A DNA stretch of 14,176 bases from assembly GCA_964542255.1 (NCBI GenBank), contig CAZITV010000044.1:1-14176 (forward strand), written 5' to 3'. Source of the DNA: CAYMSF01 sp964542255 (GTDB lineage: Bacteria; Verrucomicrobiota; Lentisphaeria; Victivallales; Victivallaceae). Shown one piece after another: positions 1-8,300 of the stretch. The position numbers and the translations under genes are program-made. Under the pieces are notes generated by a model. It ran no database searches, was not told the DNA's origin, and saw nothing but the letters and a program-made list of their open reading frames with translations. Position 1 is the first letter of the stretch. Each line of letters starts with the position of its first letter.

Positions 1-38
1 ACCAGATAAAATTGCTCTTTTATGGTAAAAATCAAGAG

Positions 39-386
39 CTATAATATTTTTTTTGTCATAAAAAGAAAACTATATTGTTCAGACCATGGGAAAGATAAAG
101 TAGCCCATCCAGTATCTAACGAGTCTGCCAATGCTTCGGAATAGGCTTTTAAATGATCAACTCTACATCACCAGCAATGCCCAGGTCTGCCGCAGTTCTT
201 CTTTCAGCTCTTTCCATTCCGGCAGATAGCGTTCCATATATAATTTTATTTGAAAACTCTGAATTCAAACAGGCAATCATGTAAAAATATTGTAGCTGCT
301 GCAGTAATCAGCTCTTCGTGAAGGAACGCAAAATCCGGCATTTCAGTGTGGCGTATAATATATGAGTCTTTACGTAAAATGTTGAA
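39..386 (-). pseudogene. Decayed coding relic on the minus strand, family unknown
   Basis: No intact gene is present, but the minus strand contains three protein-like stretches in series. Reading from the right, about 46 codons (386-246) include DFAFLHEELITAA. The next 24 codons (237-163) start MERYLPEWKELKEEL. The last 42 codons (167-39) include DHLKAYSEALADSL and GWATLSFPWSEQ. The first and third stretches share a frame, while the middle one is shifted. A fourth short piece (GIAGDV) in the remaining frame bridges the middle and last stretches. Amphipathic patterning and residue composition look like real protein, unlike the AT-rich DNA around it. The simplest reading is an old gene broken by several indels and stops. 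I do not recognise the family. It could instead be chance coding potential. Confidence 0.4.
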
Positions 387-587
387 TCATGTTAGCTAAA
401 TTACCCTAAAAAAGATAATGTCAAGATTATAATCATTTTTTGTTTTTTATAACCCAAAAGTAGTGCTGCCGGCATCAAATTATATTTAATTAATTATCAG
501 ACTTACTTGATTTATTATGTCATTGATGTAACATAAGTTGATGTGGTCGGTAGCAATCGTTAATCAAATTATAATGGATTCTGAAAA
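387..587. other. AT-rich intergenic region upstream of the esterase
   Basis: I see no coding potential. A weak sigma70-like pair is TTGATT (507-512) and TAACAT (529-534), 16 bp apart. A perfect TATAAT lies at 570-575, only 12 bases before the ATG at 588, but it has no recognisable -35 element at the right distance. If that TATAAT were used, the transcript would be almost leaderless. No clear Shine-Dalgarno precedes ATG 588; the nearest purine-rich bases are GGA at 576-578. I found no inverted repeat strong enough to name as an operator. Confidence 0.3.
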
Positions 588-2516
588 ATGCATAGCGAGA
601 TGAGCTTACAGTTGGCTGCGGTTTTCGCCGATAATATGGTGTTACAACAAAATATTATTTTGCCGGTTTGGGGAACAGCCGCGCCTGGTCAAAAGGTAAC
701 CGTAATTTTCGCCGGACAAAATGTCGCAGCTCAAGCCGATGCCAATGGTAACTGGTGCGTAAAGCTTGAACCAATGGCCGCAAACTCATCACCTCAGGAA
801 ATGACGATAACACTAGACGATGCTGATAGAACCGCAATAACGCTGCATAATATTCTGATTGGTGAAGTCTGGATTTGTTCCGGACAGTCAAATATGGAAT
901 GGTCTGTGGGGTTATCCAAAGATGCTGACGCTGAAGTCGCCAACGCTAATTATCCATCTATCCGGCTGCTGACAATCCCGCAACGCCCGTCCGGAGTACC
1001 ATTAAAGCAAATTCCAGCGGTAAAATGGTTGCAGTGCAGCAGTGACTCAATCGCAGCTTTTTCTGCAGTTGGCTATTTTTTCGGCAGAGAACTGCATCGG
1101 CGTTTGGGTGTTCCGGTGGGGTTAATCAATTCCCGCTGGGGCGGGACTGTCGCTGAAGCCTGGACTAGCCGGGAGACGTTGCTGGAGCATTCCGAAACCG
1201 CCGCGTTAATTAACGACTATGACGAATTTATGTCAGATCCGCAAGAACAGCTTAGCAAATATGAGGAATTAATCAGACCAATTGTTGAACGAACCACGGA
1301 TAGCCGCAATGCGGGATATCCGCGCGGCTGGGCAGATACTGCCATGCCGGATGGCGAGTGGAACGATATGGATTTACCGCGTCTTTGGCAAACGCACGGA
1401 TTAAATTTCAGCGGCATTTTATGGTTCCGCAAGGAAATTGAATTGCCTGAGACCTGGGCCGGGCGCGAACTCACCCTTGCGATTGGCGCTACCGACAAAA
1501 GCGATGTTACCTACTTCAATAATGTAAAGGTGGGCAGTATCACGATGGCAGAACGCGCCGATGCGTGGAACGTGTTGCGTAATTACACCATTCCAGCAAA
1601 TTTGGTAAAACCCGGAAAAAATGTCATTGCGGTGCGGGTTCACAGCGATAAATATGGCGGCGGCATGAACGGACCAGCTGCCGTGATGAAGTTGTGCTGT
1701 CCATCACTGCCGGATAGACCAATTCCGCTTGCCGGAATTTGGCGATATGCGGTAGAGGCCAATTACGGCAGCATTAATTTTCCGCCGCTGCCGACCGGGC
1801 CAGATAATCAAAACTCGCCGTGCACATTGTTTAATGGTATGATTTCGCCGCTGATTCCGTTTGCCATTCGCGGCGCCATCTGGTATCAGGGTGAATCCAA
1901 CATTGGCCGTGCTGTCCAATATCAAACACTTTTCCCGGCGCTGATTCAGGACTGGAGGAAACACTGGGCTCAAGGCGAATTCCCATTTATATTTGTTCAA
2001 CTTGCCAATTATCTGGGTAAACAATCCACCCCATCTGAGAGCGGCTGGGCGGAGCTGCGCGAAGCACAGACATTAACCCTGCGCACACCTAATACCGGAA
2101 TGGCAGTTGCAATAGATATTGGCGAAACCAATGATATCCACCCCAAAAACAAGCAGGATGTCGGATTGCGTCTGGCACTGAACGCGCTAGCTAAAACATA
2201 TCAACTGCCGTTAGCCTATAGCGGCCCAATGTTTAAAAAGTTGACCAAGCAAGGCAATACTTTAAGAATTTATTTCGACCATATCGAAGGCAAACTGGAA
2301 TGCCGCGGCGAAAAACTGCTGGGGTTTGCCGTCGCCGGAACCAATCGTAAATTTTTCTGGGCGGATGCCGTAATTGAGGACGATTGCGTCGTGGTCACAG
2401 CGCCGGAAGTTTCTGCCCCGGAATTTGTGCGTTATGCCTGGGCGGATAACCCGGACTGCAACTTGTATAATGCCGCCGGCTTGCCGGCATGCCCATTCCG
2501 CTCAGATAAGCCTTAA
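588..2516 (+). CDS. Sialate O-acetylesterase-like protein (SASA domain)
   Basis: A 642-aa SGNH-fold carbohydrate esterase of the SASA/DUF303 group, which removes acetyl groups from sialic acid or other acylated sugars. The nucleophile block is SGQSNMEW, with Ser101. Further family blocks are NSRWGGT (181-187), IWYQGESN (431-438, oxyanion-hole type) and TNDIHPKNK (514-522), which supplies the likely Asp516/His518 pair. About residues 265-375 form a beta-rich jelly-roll insert (WFRKEIELP, AGRELTLAIG), as in long members of the family. The length is normal. The N-terminus (MHSEMSLQLAAVFADNMVLQ) enters the first beta domain directly and has no signal peptide, although many relatives are exported. 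ATG 600 is an alternative start, but neither start has a good ribosome-binding site. It converges on the URO-D-like gene 54 bases away. Catalytic class is confident; the acyl-sugar substrate is not known. Confidence 0.9.
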   Translation: MHSEMSLQLAAVFADNMVLQQNIILPVWGTAAPGQKVTVIFAGQNVAAQADANGNWCVKLEPMAANSSPQEMTITLDDADRTAITLHNILIGEVWICSGQSNMEWSVGLSKDADAEVANANYPSIRLLTIPQRPSGVPLKQIPAVKWLQCSSDSIAAFSAVGYFFGRELHRRLGVPVGLINSRWGGTVAEAWTSRETLLEHSETAALINDYDEFMSDPQEQLSKYEELIRPIVERTTDSRNAGYPRGWADTAMPDGEWNDMDLPRLWQTHGLNFSGILWFRKEIELPETWAGRELTLAIGATDKSDVTYFNNVKVGSITMAERADAWNVLRNYTIPANLVKPGKNVIAVRVHSDKYGGGMNGPAAVMKLCCPSLPDRPIPLAGIWRYAVEANYGSINFPPLPTGPDNQNSPCTLFNGMISPLIPFAIRGAIWYQGESNIGRAVQYQTLFPALIQDWRKHWAQGEFPFIFVQLANYLGKQSTPSESGWAELREAQTLTLRTPNTGMAVAIDIGETNDIHPKNKQDVGLRLALNALAKTYQLPLAYSGPMFKKLTKQGNTLRIYFDHIEGKLECRGEKLLGFAVAGTNRKFFWADAVIEDDCVVVTAPEVSAPEFVRYAWADNPDCNLYNAAGLPACPFRSDKP

Positions 2517-2568
2517 AAAATACCAAAAACAAACATTACTGCTGCTCTGTTCCGACAGGTATTTTTTT
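2515..2568. terminator. Putative bidirectional terminator between convergent genes
   Basis: The arms AAAAAATACC (2515-2524) and GGTATTTTTT (2558-2567) are perfect 10-bp complements around a 33-base loop. The loop itself holds a small CTGT-TCCG-ACAG hairpin (2547-2558). Both strands end in a run of at least six T, and the element sits exactly between two converging stop codons. The AT-rich stem and long loop make it imperfect as an intrinsic terminator. Confidence 0.5.
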
Positions 2569-2570
2569 GT

Positions 2571-3824
2571 TTAGTCGCCCGCGATTGCCTGGCGGGCGAG
2601 TTCGACCCAGCGGGATATCCGCTGGGGCTCGTTATTCAAAGTGTGAACGTCTTTCATGATGATTTCCAAGCGGCACTTGCCGGCGATACGGATTGTTTTG
2701 CGCAAGTCGGCGAGGATGGCAGTTTCATCAAAACCGGTCATGCTGATTTGTGACGGGTTCGGCTTGCGGGAGTAAACAACCGCGTTACCGCAGGCATCCG
2801 CCATGAATTCCTCTTTAGCCCAAGGTGAAACCGAAACCCGTGCGAGGTTCGCAATATTTTTTAAGACATGCCAGCGGTTATCAACTGGTTCACAACAGCC
2901 ATAGTAGCATTTGCCAAACTGTTCCGCAATTTTTTTCTGATATGGGAAGATAAATTCCGCAAACAGCTCCGGCCCGACGCCCACGGTTTCTTGTGATTCA
3001 AGCAGCACCCACTGATCCTTCATTCGTACATGGCCGCCAGACGGTAAATCTTTTTGTGGCAAATCACGAGTGTAACCCATACTGCCGGAGCCAATGTAAT
3101 CATTCTCATTATTCAGGCTGAGCAACCCTTCGGCTTCCAGCCAGCGTGCATATGCCAGATTGTCTTCGCATAAAAAATTCATCAACCGGTGCAGGCCTTC
3201 CGGGTTATCAAACATATAAAGCATCAGATTTTCAAGGCCAATCAGGTTAATCGCGTTAATTGTCATGCCCAATGTCCACCAATATTTGCCGCGCACACGC
3301 ACCGGCATAATCCCGGCAAACACTCTCTCTAACCGTTCTTTTAGCGCCATAGATGCGGCACGATCCACAGAAAAGCGGCGCGGTTTGAGTTTTCCAAAAT
3401 CCTCATCGAGATTTTTTAGCGCCGGTTCCCAGGAGTACGCCCCCATGATAGCGCCGTCCGCGCGGTGTTCAATCCGCTGCACACCGTAATCTGAAGCATT
3501 GACCACCCAGTTGGTATTTATATATGGCGCTATGACATGGTCATCTTTAAGCACTTCAAACTGCCAGATTTCACTGCGCAATCCCCATTCCAGACCGCGT
3601 GCCCACTCGTCTTGGCATTCAAAGATCTCGAGCGGGAGCGGGCACTTGGCATCACGGACACCGCCAAATTCCGCCAGCACCATTGGGCGGTGACTGCCGC
3701 CGCCATCGAGATCGTACCAGGCCTGCTGCCGTTCCAGATTGACTGTATCAGTGGCATAACGCATTTTTTTGCCGGCAAGCCGCCGGAGAATTTCCAGATC
3801 ATGGTTGTTTAATTTAGTGTCCAT
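2571..3824 (-). CDS. Uroporphyrinogen decarboxylase (URO-D) superfamily-like protein
   Basis: A 417-aa soluble protein with no signal peptide or membrane segment. The pattern resembles divergent URO-D/MtaA-type (beta/alpha)8 proteins. Helical N-terminal text leads to GKYWWTLGMTINAINLIGLE (about 179-198), then DNPEGLHRLMNFL (206-218), then the core strand block CYYGCCEPVDNRWHVLKNI (306-324). SVSPWAKEEFM and VYSRKPNPS follow. In MtaA/CmuA-type methyltransferases the equivalent block is an HxC zinc site. Here it is GCCEPVD with paired cysteines, and a later His sits in IIMKDVHTLNN. Role is therefore inferred as a methyltransferase or corrinoid-related enzyme, not haem synthesis. The start is uncertain: GTG 3830 lies 4 bases and ATG 3824 10 bases from AAGGA. 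I prefer ATG. It is divergent from the AraC gene. Confidence 0.75.
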   Translation of the reverse strand: MDTKLNNHDLEILRRLAGKKMRYATDTVNLERQQAWYDLDGGGSHRPMVLAEFGGVRDAKCPLPLEIFECQDEWARGLEWGLRSEIWQFEVLKDDHVIAPYINTNWVVNASDYGVQRIEHRADGAIMGAYSWEPALKNLDEDFGKLKPRRFSVDRAASMALKERLERVFAGIMPVRVRGKYWWTLGMTINAINLIGLENLMLYMFDNPEGLHRLMNFLCEDNLAYARWLEAEGLLSLNNENDYIGSGSMGYTRDLPQKDLPSGGHVRMKDQWVLLESQETVGVGPELFAEFIFPYQKKIAEQFGKCYYGCCEPVDNRWHVLKNIANLARVSVSPWAKEEFMADACGNAVVYSRKPNPSQISMTGFDETAILADLRKTIRIAGKCRLEIIMKDVHTLNNEPQRISRWVELARQAIAGD

Positions 3825-3988
3825 TTGCACATAATCCTTATGCTAATTAATTCTTAATATCAATGAAAGCAAATTGCTATAAAACAATTCATCCACATTA
3901 AGCCTGTTTATCTATTGGTATAAACATAATATAGCGTTATTTTATAAATAATGGTTGCTTAAATGTACAATGGAAGAATTTATAAATT
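3825..3988. promoter_or_regulatory. Divergent promoter region between the URO-D-like and AraC genes
   Basis: About 160 bases of AT-rich DNA between two divergent starts, as is common when an AraC regulator controls its neighbour. For the AraC gene, TTGGTA (3915-3920) and TATTTT (3938-3943) are 17 bp apart and each match the sigma70 consensus at four of six bases. GGAAG (3972-3976) is a rather distant ribosome-binding site for ATG 3989. For the URO-D gene, AAGGA precedes the start. I could not identify direct repeats that would mark AraC half-sites. Confidence 0.35.
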
Positions 3989-4870
3989 ATGAGTTACGGT
4001 AATAATTTTTCGATAAGCAGTAATCACGCTGTTTTAAAAGATTTACCGCACCTGCAAATGTTTGGACACACTGCTATTTTAGACTCTTCAGCCAGTTGGC
4101 TGGGGCAGCATTGCAACGATGGTATTGAGCTTTGTTTTATTATCAAAGGACGTTTTGAATGGACTATTGAGTCCAATAACTTTGTGTTGTATCCGGGAGA
4201 TTGCACGTTCACTTTGCCCTGGCAGCGTCATGGCGGTTCCAATGGAGTTATGAATATCGGGGAATTGGCGTGGATTATTATCCGCCCGGAAAAATTTTCG
4301 CCGCAGGATGAATTAAAACTGGGTAAATGGAGCAATATCCCTTCAGAACAGCAGCGCTGGATTGGCAAAGCTCTGCGTAATTCAGCGGTGCCATATTTTG
4401 CCGGGGATATTTTTATCAAACAACTTTATCAACAGTTTGAAACAGCAATTTTTTCTGACAAGGCGTGGAGAGTTAATCGCGTCAACCGTTTGCTGGATGA
4501 ACTTTTATGCTATACCGCCGATAAAGCTGAAACATCACAGCTTATCAGAAAATGTGCTTTTAACATAAACCAGATTCACAAAAAAATCACCGCCGATATT
4601 ATTCGGCCATGGTCTATCGCCGATATGGAAAAACTCACCGGTTACGGCAAAAGTATGCTCAATCAGCTGATGCGTACCCATACCGGATACTCCACTATCG
4701 GCTATATCATCAGCCTAAGAGTGGAAAAAGCCCAGGCACTGCTGGCCAATACCACCAAACCACTTAGTCAAGTCGCGTTGGAATGCGGCTTCAACAACAG
4801 CCAGCAATTCTCTTCAACCTTTAGAAAATATTCCGGGAAAACCCCTTCAGCATATCGAAAATCCGGATGA
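3989..4870 (+). CDS. AraC family transcriptional regulator
   Basis: A 293-aa regulator with two domains. Residues about 20-100 form a cupin-like sensor domain (GIELCFIIKGRFEWTI, FVLYPGDCTFTLPWQRHG), the form that typically binds a sugar or related small molecule. Residues about 205-291 are the AraC/XylS double helix-turn-helix. WSIADMEKLTGYGKSMLNQL is the first HTH. LSQVALECGFNNSQQFSSTF and the ending KYSGKTPSAYR are the classic second HTH signature. Length is normal and nothing is missing. It is transcribed away from the URO-D-like gene and lies upstream of the lyase operon, so both are plausible targets. Its effector cannot be read from the sequence. The downstream side opens into a repeat-rich non-coding region. 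Confidence 0.93.
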   Translation: MSYGNNFSISSNHAVLKDLPHLQMFGHTAILDSSASWLGQHCNDGIELCFIIKGRFEWTIESNNFVLYPGDCTFTLPWQRHGGSNGVMNIGELAWIIIRPEKFSPQDELKLGKWSNIPSEQQRWIGKALRNSAVPYFAGDIFIKQLYQQFETAIFSDKAWRVNRVNRLLDELLCYTADKAETSQLIRKCAFNINQIHKKITADIIRPWSIADMEKLTGYGKSMLNQLMRTHTGYSTIGYIISLRVEKAQALLANTTKPLSQVALECGFNNSQQFSSTFRKYSGKTPSAYRKSG

Positions 4871-4942
4871 TATCCGCTCAATAATATAGGCATATTTCAA
4901 AAGATAGTTGACACTGCTATGCCATCAAACTCTGATAGCGTA

Positions 4943-4977
4943 AAACTGCTTAAATATGCTCCATAGGAGCAATACAT
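4943..4977 (+). repeat. Palindrome-centred repeat, copy 1
   Basis: This 35-base unit begins AAACTGCTTAAATATGCTCC and ends GGAGCAATACAT. Its core GCTCC-ATA-GGAGC (4958-4970) is a perfect 5-bp stem with a 3-base loop. It matches copy 2 at 34 of 35 positions. The symmetrical core and non-coding location suggest a REP/MITE-like element or a regulatory hairpin. Confidence 0.8.
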
Positions 4978-5007
4978 TTCACTGTTTTATAACGGATTAA
5001 CTTTATT

Positions 5008-5042
5008 AAACTGCTTAAATATGCTCCACAGGAGCAATACAT
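5008..5042 (+). repeat. Palindrome-centred repeat, copy 2
   Basis: Same 35-base unit as copy 1, starting 65 bases downstream. The only difference is loop ACA instead of ATA, so the GCTCC/GGAGC stem is kept and only the unpaired loop has changed. That is what selection on, or transposition of, a folded element would leave. Confidence 0.8.
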
Positions 5043-5051
5043 ATCGTAGCG

Positions 5052-5067
5052 CCGGACTTCAGTCCGG
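5052..5067. repeat. CCGGACT/AGTCCGG palindrome
   Basis: The arms CCGGACT (5052-5058) and AGTCCGG (5061-5067) are perfect 7-bp complements around a TC loop. It is GC-rich inside an AT-rich gap and lies between repeat copies 2 and 3. It looks like another REP-type short palindrome, with a sequence unrelated to the GCTCC family. No T-run follows, so it is not an intrinsic terminator. Confidence 0.65.
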
Positions 5068-5090
5068 TGTATAATGATCAATAATAAACA

Positions 5091-5113
5091 GTAGCTCCAT
5101 AGGAGCGATACAT
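5091..5113 (+). repeat. Palindrome-centred repeat, copy 3 (short, diverged)
   Basis: This copy is GTAGCTCCATAGGAGC followed by GATACAT. It keeps the palindromic core (5094-5106) and most of the right flank, including TACAT, but lacks the AAACTGCTTAAATAT left flank of copies 1 and 2. One base in the right flank differs (GATACAT versus AATACAT). The mobile or selected unit is therefore the core plus the right side. Confidence 0.7.
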
Positions 5114-5131
5114 ATAAGAATTGATATGGTT

Positions 5132-5179
5132 CGAGATTACAACTCTCGGTGTCTGCGCGCTCAGGATGAGCTTAGGCAG
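5132..5179 (+). other. Two tandem hairpins upstream of the lyase promoter
   Basis: CGAGA (5132-5136) pairs with TCTCG (5144-5148) around a 7-base loop. GCTCA (5159-5163) pairs with TGAGC (5167-5171) around GGA, inside an outer CTGC/GCAG pairing (5153-5156 with 5176-5179). CCCC and seven A follow. The structure lies before the main promoter, so that transcript would not include it. It could be the 3' end of the AraC transcript, a relic repeat or a DNA-level site. Confidence 0.35.
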
Positions 5180-5239
5180 CCCCAAAAAAACGGAAAGACG
5201 CAAAATCCACAAAAGAGATTTGAAAATAGCTCAATAAAC

Positions 5240-5268
5240 TTGACAACTTAATCACTTCACACTATAGT
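5240..5268 (+). promoter_or_regulatory. Sigma70-type promoter of the lyase operon
   Basis: The -35 is a perfect TTGACA (5240-5245). The spacer is exactly 17 bp, and the -10 is TATAGT (5263-5268), five of six consensus bases. Expected transcription start is near 5275, giving a leader of about 42 bases before ATG 5317. This is the best promoter in the window and suggests strong basal activity unless repressed. Confidence 0.75.
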
Positions 5269-5270
5269 GT
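5259..5270. promoter_or_regulatory. Perfect 12-bp palindrome over the -10 (operator candidate)
   Basis: ACACTATAGTGT reads identically on both strands and contains the whole -10 hexamer. A dimeric repressor bound here would block RNA polymerase directly. AraC proteins usually bind direct repeats, so a different regulator may be involved. The symmetry could be chance, since TATAGT is itself near-palindromic. Confidence 0.4.
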
Positions 5271-5281
5271 ATGAATCGTTC

Positions 5282-5298
5282 CATGTTATTTAAACATG
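5282..5298 (+). promoter_or_regulatory. Inverted repeat in the 5' leader of the lyase operon
   Basis: CATGTT (5282-5287) and AACATG (5293-5298) are perfect 6-bp arms around ATTTA. The repeat would lie within the first 25 bases of the transcript and end 5 bases before the AAAAGG ribosome-binding site (5304-5309). It could be a second operator or an RNA stem that protects the 5' end. It overlaps the upstream ATG at 5296, which is further reason to prefer ATG 5317. Confidence 0.35.
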
Positions 5299-5316
5299 TA
5301 CACAAAAGGTATTCAA

Positions 5317-8300
5317 ATGAAAAAAATGGTGTTTGTGTTAATGATTCTCAGCATTGGCAGTTTATTCGCCGGCAATCCCGAAGCGTGGCAGACTCAGGCA
5401 CGCGCCGAGGCTGTAAACAAACTTCGTCCTGGCGCAGGAGTGGCTAACTTAAATATTGATAAAATCTATCAGCCCTGGATTGACGCCTGTACGAAAAAGT
5501 ATTCTGGTTCCAGTGATTACAGCAAACTGAAAGACGCGGCGCCCAGTGACAGCAGTTTGACTGAGAATTTTCCGCAAATACTGGCGCCTTATGCAGTACT
5601 TGAGGGTGTTGAAACCAAGAATGATCCCGGTCTGGGCAGTATTGATGATAAGTACAAAGCCTATTATGCGCTTACCACTTATTGTGTTTTTTGCGGACGT
5701 TCATTTGGTTTTAATATGGACCGGAACAGCTCATCTTCCGGTATGACCACATGCTGCAAGACAAAATTATACAGTAAGAATTACCCGGCTGATTACAAAT
5801 TCAAGCCTAATACCACATATCCAATCAAGATGCTGGACGATTCGATTTTGTCAGTGCCTGCAACCAGTTATACTGATAAAGATGGGAAAAAATGGCTGTT
5901 GCTCATTGATAATTTTTTCAACAGTAAGCGTTGGCGCGAATACTGTGCCATGGTGAATCAGTGGGTAACTGAATTTGAACGCACCGGCAATCCGGTGTAC
6001 CCATATAAACTGGCACTTTTACTTGACCAGGTAAGTGATACCTATTATAAATTGCCTTTAACTAATCATAATTCGGTTGCTAAAGGCAAAGACGGCAGCA
6101 ATCTGTCCCGTGCTGAATGGGAAAACGTCCCGCCAAATCCGGTCAAAGTCTCTTATCTGGGTATCTGGAACCGCGGTAACCCTACCTTTAACCGCGGTTG
6201 GATTACGCTGGCCGGGGAAGCCGCCTGGGCTGAACCATTCGCTAAACTCAGAATGCACCCGGCGTTCAGATATTACTCACAGCAGAAATACAATGACCCG
6301 GATGCAGTTGATAAAAAAGTAAAAACGAAATTACTGCTGGAGATTGCCCGCGCCTATAAGACGATTACCCCGCAATTGATGATCAGCAATTATCAGGACG
6401 GAGTATTCGCCAATTTGATGCTGCTTGGCGCTTTGGCGGGCGACCAGATGGTCTTTGATTTTGCCGCTGGGTGCCAGGAAGCAACGCTGTATAATGGTTA
6501 TTATAACGATTCGCTATGTATTCAAGGCTCCTTTGACTATATGATGATGCTGGGAAACTTCACTTGGTATATGAATAACCCCTCCGGCTGGCTGCTGCTC
6601 GAACCGGATTTTCTCGAACGCAATCCCTATGCTAAAGTGATTCAAAATAACTACAAAAAACTTGAAACAATGCGCGGCATTGGTCTGGAATGGTCAGACA
6701 AGCATCTCCCGCTTCATACCCCGTTAAATGATCTAAAAACCGCGAAAAAAATGAGCCGAAATCCTTCGGTGAATTTTCCCGGATACGGCGTAAGTAAAAT
6801 TGCCGCTGGTAAAGATAATAACCGGATGGAGATCGGACTCGCCTACACCCGTACCACCTCGCACTCGTCTAACTCCGTGCTCGATCTCGGCGGCTTCTAT
6901 AACGGTATTCCGGTAATGCGCCAGGGCGGGTATGGTTACTGGTGGGGAGTTACGTCTGAAGCAGAAAATAATCGGCTGGCGGAATTGAATTTCCCCAAAA
7001 AATTGCTTACCGTGCCGGTTAATGGTTTCCAAACCTGGACCTGGTCAATGAACCATTCGTCACTGAATCAGAACACCGCGAGTGTAAATGATTTGGGCAT
7101 TGGCGAGGGAAAACTGCAAGATACCACAGAAATGATTAATTTCAAAGGCGGTGAACCGTATGGCAGTTTACCAGCGCGCTTTCAGATAATTGAAGCGATG
7201 GCGTGGAACGATTCGGTTGCCAGGGCAAAATTACAGCGTGCCGTCATCGCAGTTGAGACTAATTGCGGCGGCAAACCTTACGTTGCCGATATTTTTAATA
7301 TCACCGGTGACAATAAACATACGCTTTATCTGAACGCTCTGGGTGAAAGAGTTGCCGCGGTATTGCCGGCGGTCAATTCAGAGTTTGCCAATTTAGCCAA
7401 AGCTAACTTCAGTACGGATGAATTGCAGCACAAATACATCACTGAGGTTAAAAAGCATGATAAAACCGATGCCGTGTATCAAGTAGAATGGTTTGCCGAC
7501 AACGAAGCTTACCGCCGTAACGGCAAAGGTGAGCCGGTTTCAACCGATGTTAATGCCAAAGTCCGTTGGAAAGTTACCGGAATTCCCAGCGATAACTCGC
7601 AGTTGTTCAGCGCTAAAGGCATTTGGAGCGCACGAATCAACTTGCAGGATATGCCGGACGGCACTAAATTTCCTCTCAAAGTGCTCAATTTCGACGCCGC
7701 CAGGGATTTCATTATTGATTCCCGCTCCGGAAAAAATTTAAACAGTACATTTATTAATTTTTACGAGGGCGCTGATGCCAAAGACAAAGTTAATTTAATT
7801 AAAAATGTAAAACGCTTGGAAGCACCGCAGGGTGCCGCCGCTGTTGAAATCAACTTGGAAAACGGCGATACGGACACCTTAATATATCAAAAAACACCGC
7901 AGACGCTGACGCTTCCTGGTGGAATTTCCACCGATGCGCGCTATGCGCTCAGCCGCAGCAATGCTCAAGGCGATGTTATCGAACAGCATATTGTTGGCGG
8001 AACTTTTCTCAAGGCGAAAGACCAAAAACTGCAAACATTTGCCGAAGTGACCGGTGTAATTACTGATTTGGTCGGCGACTTGAGCGGTGACCGTACCCAG
8101 TCCGCACTTATCATCAAGGCGGATAAAGAGTGGGATTTGAATACACTGAACGGTAAAACTATCAAAATTGCCATGGAAAGAGTTAATAATTCCACTAGAA
8201 GCGAAGCAATTAATATTGAGTCAATCAAAAAAATCGGCGATTTAACCTATCGGGTTGATTTAGCTAATCACGCGCCACTGGCGATGGGGTGGCATCAAGT

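Noticed and set aside
4908..4938. Second promoter starting with TTGACA at 4908
   Set aside because: The nearest -10-like hexamer (TGATAG) is 19 bp away and poor, and no gene follows within 350 bases.
4943..5113. CRISPR array
   Set aside because: Only three copies, one of them truncated. The spacers have unequal lengths, one contains another palindrome, and no cas gene is in the window.
5124..5180. tRNA-like segment (GGTTCGA box)
   Set aside because: No acceptor, D-arm or anticodon stem can be folded around it, and the T-stem does not pair as a tRNA would.
5190..5218. Resemblance to a c-di-GMP-I riboswitch (AGACGCAAAA)
   Set aside because: Only the short GACGCAAA-like string matches. The required flanking stems and the CCTAA element are missing, and the site lies upstream of the predicted transcription start.
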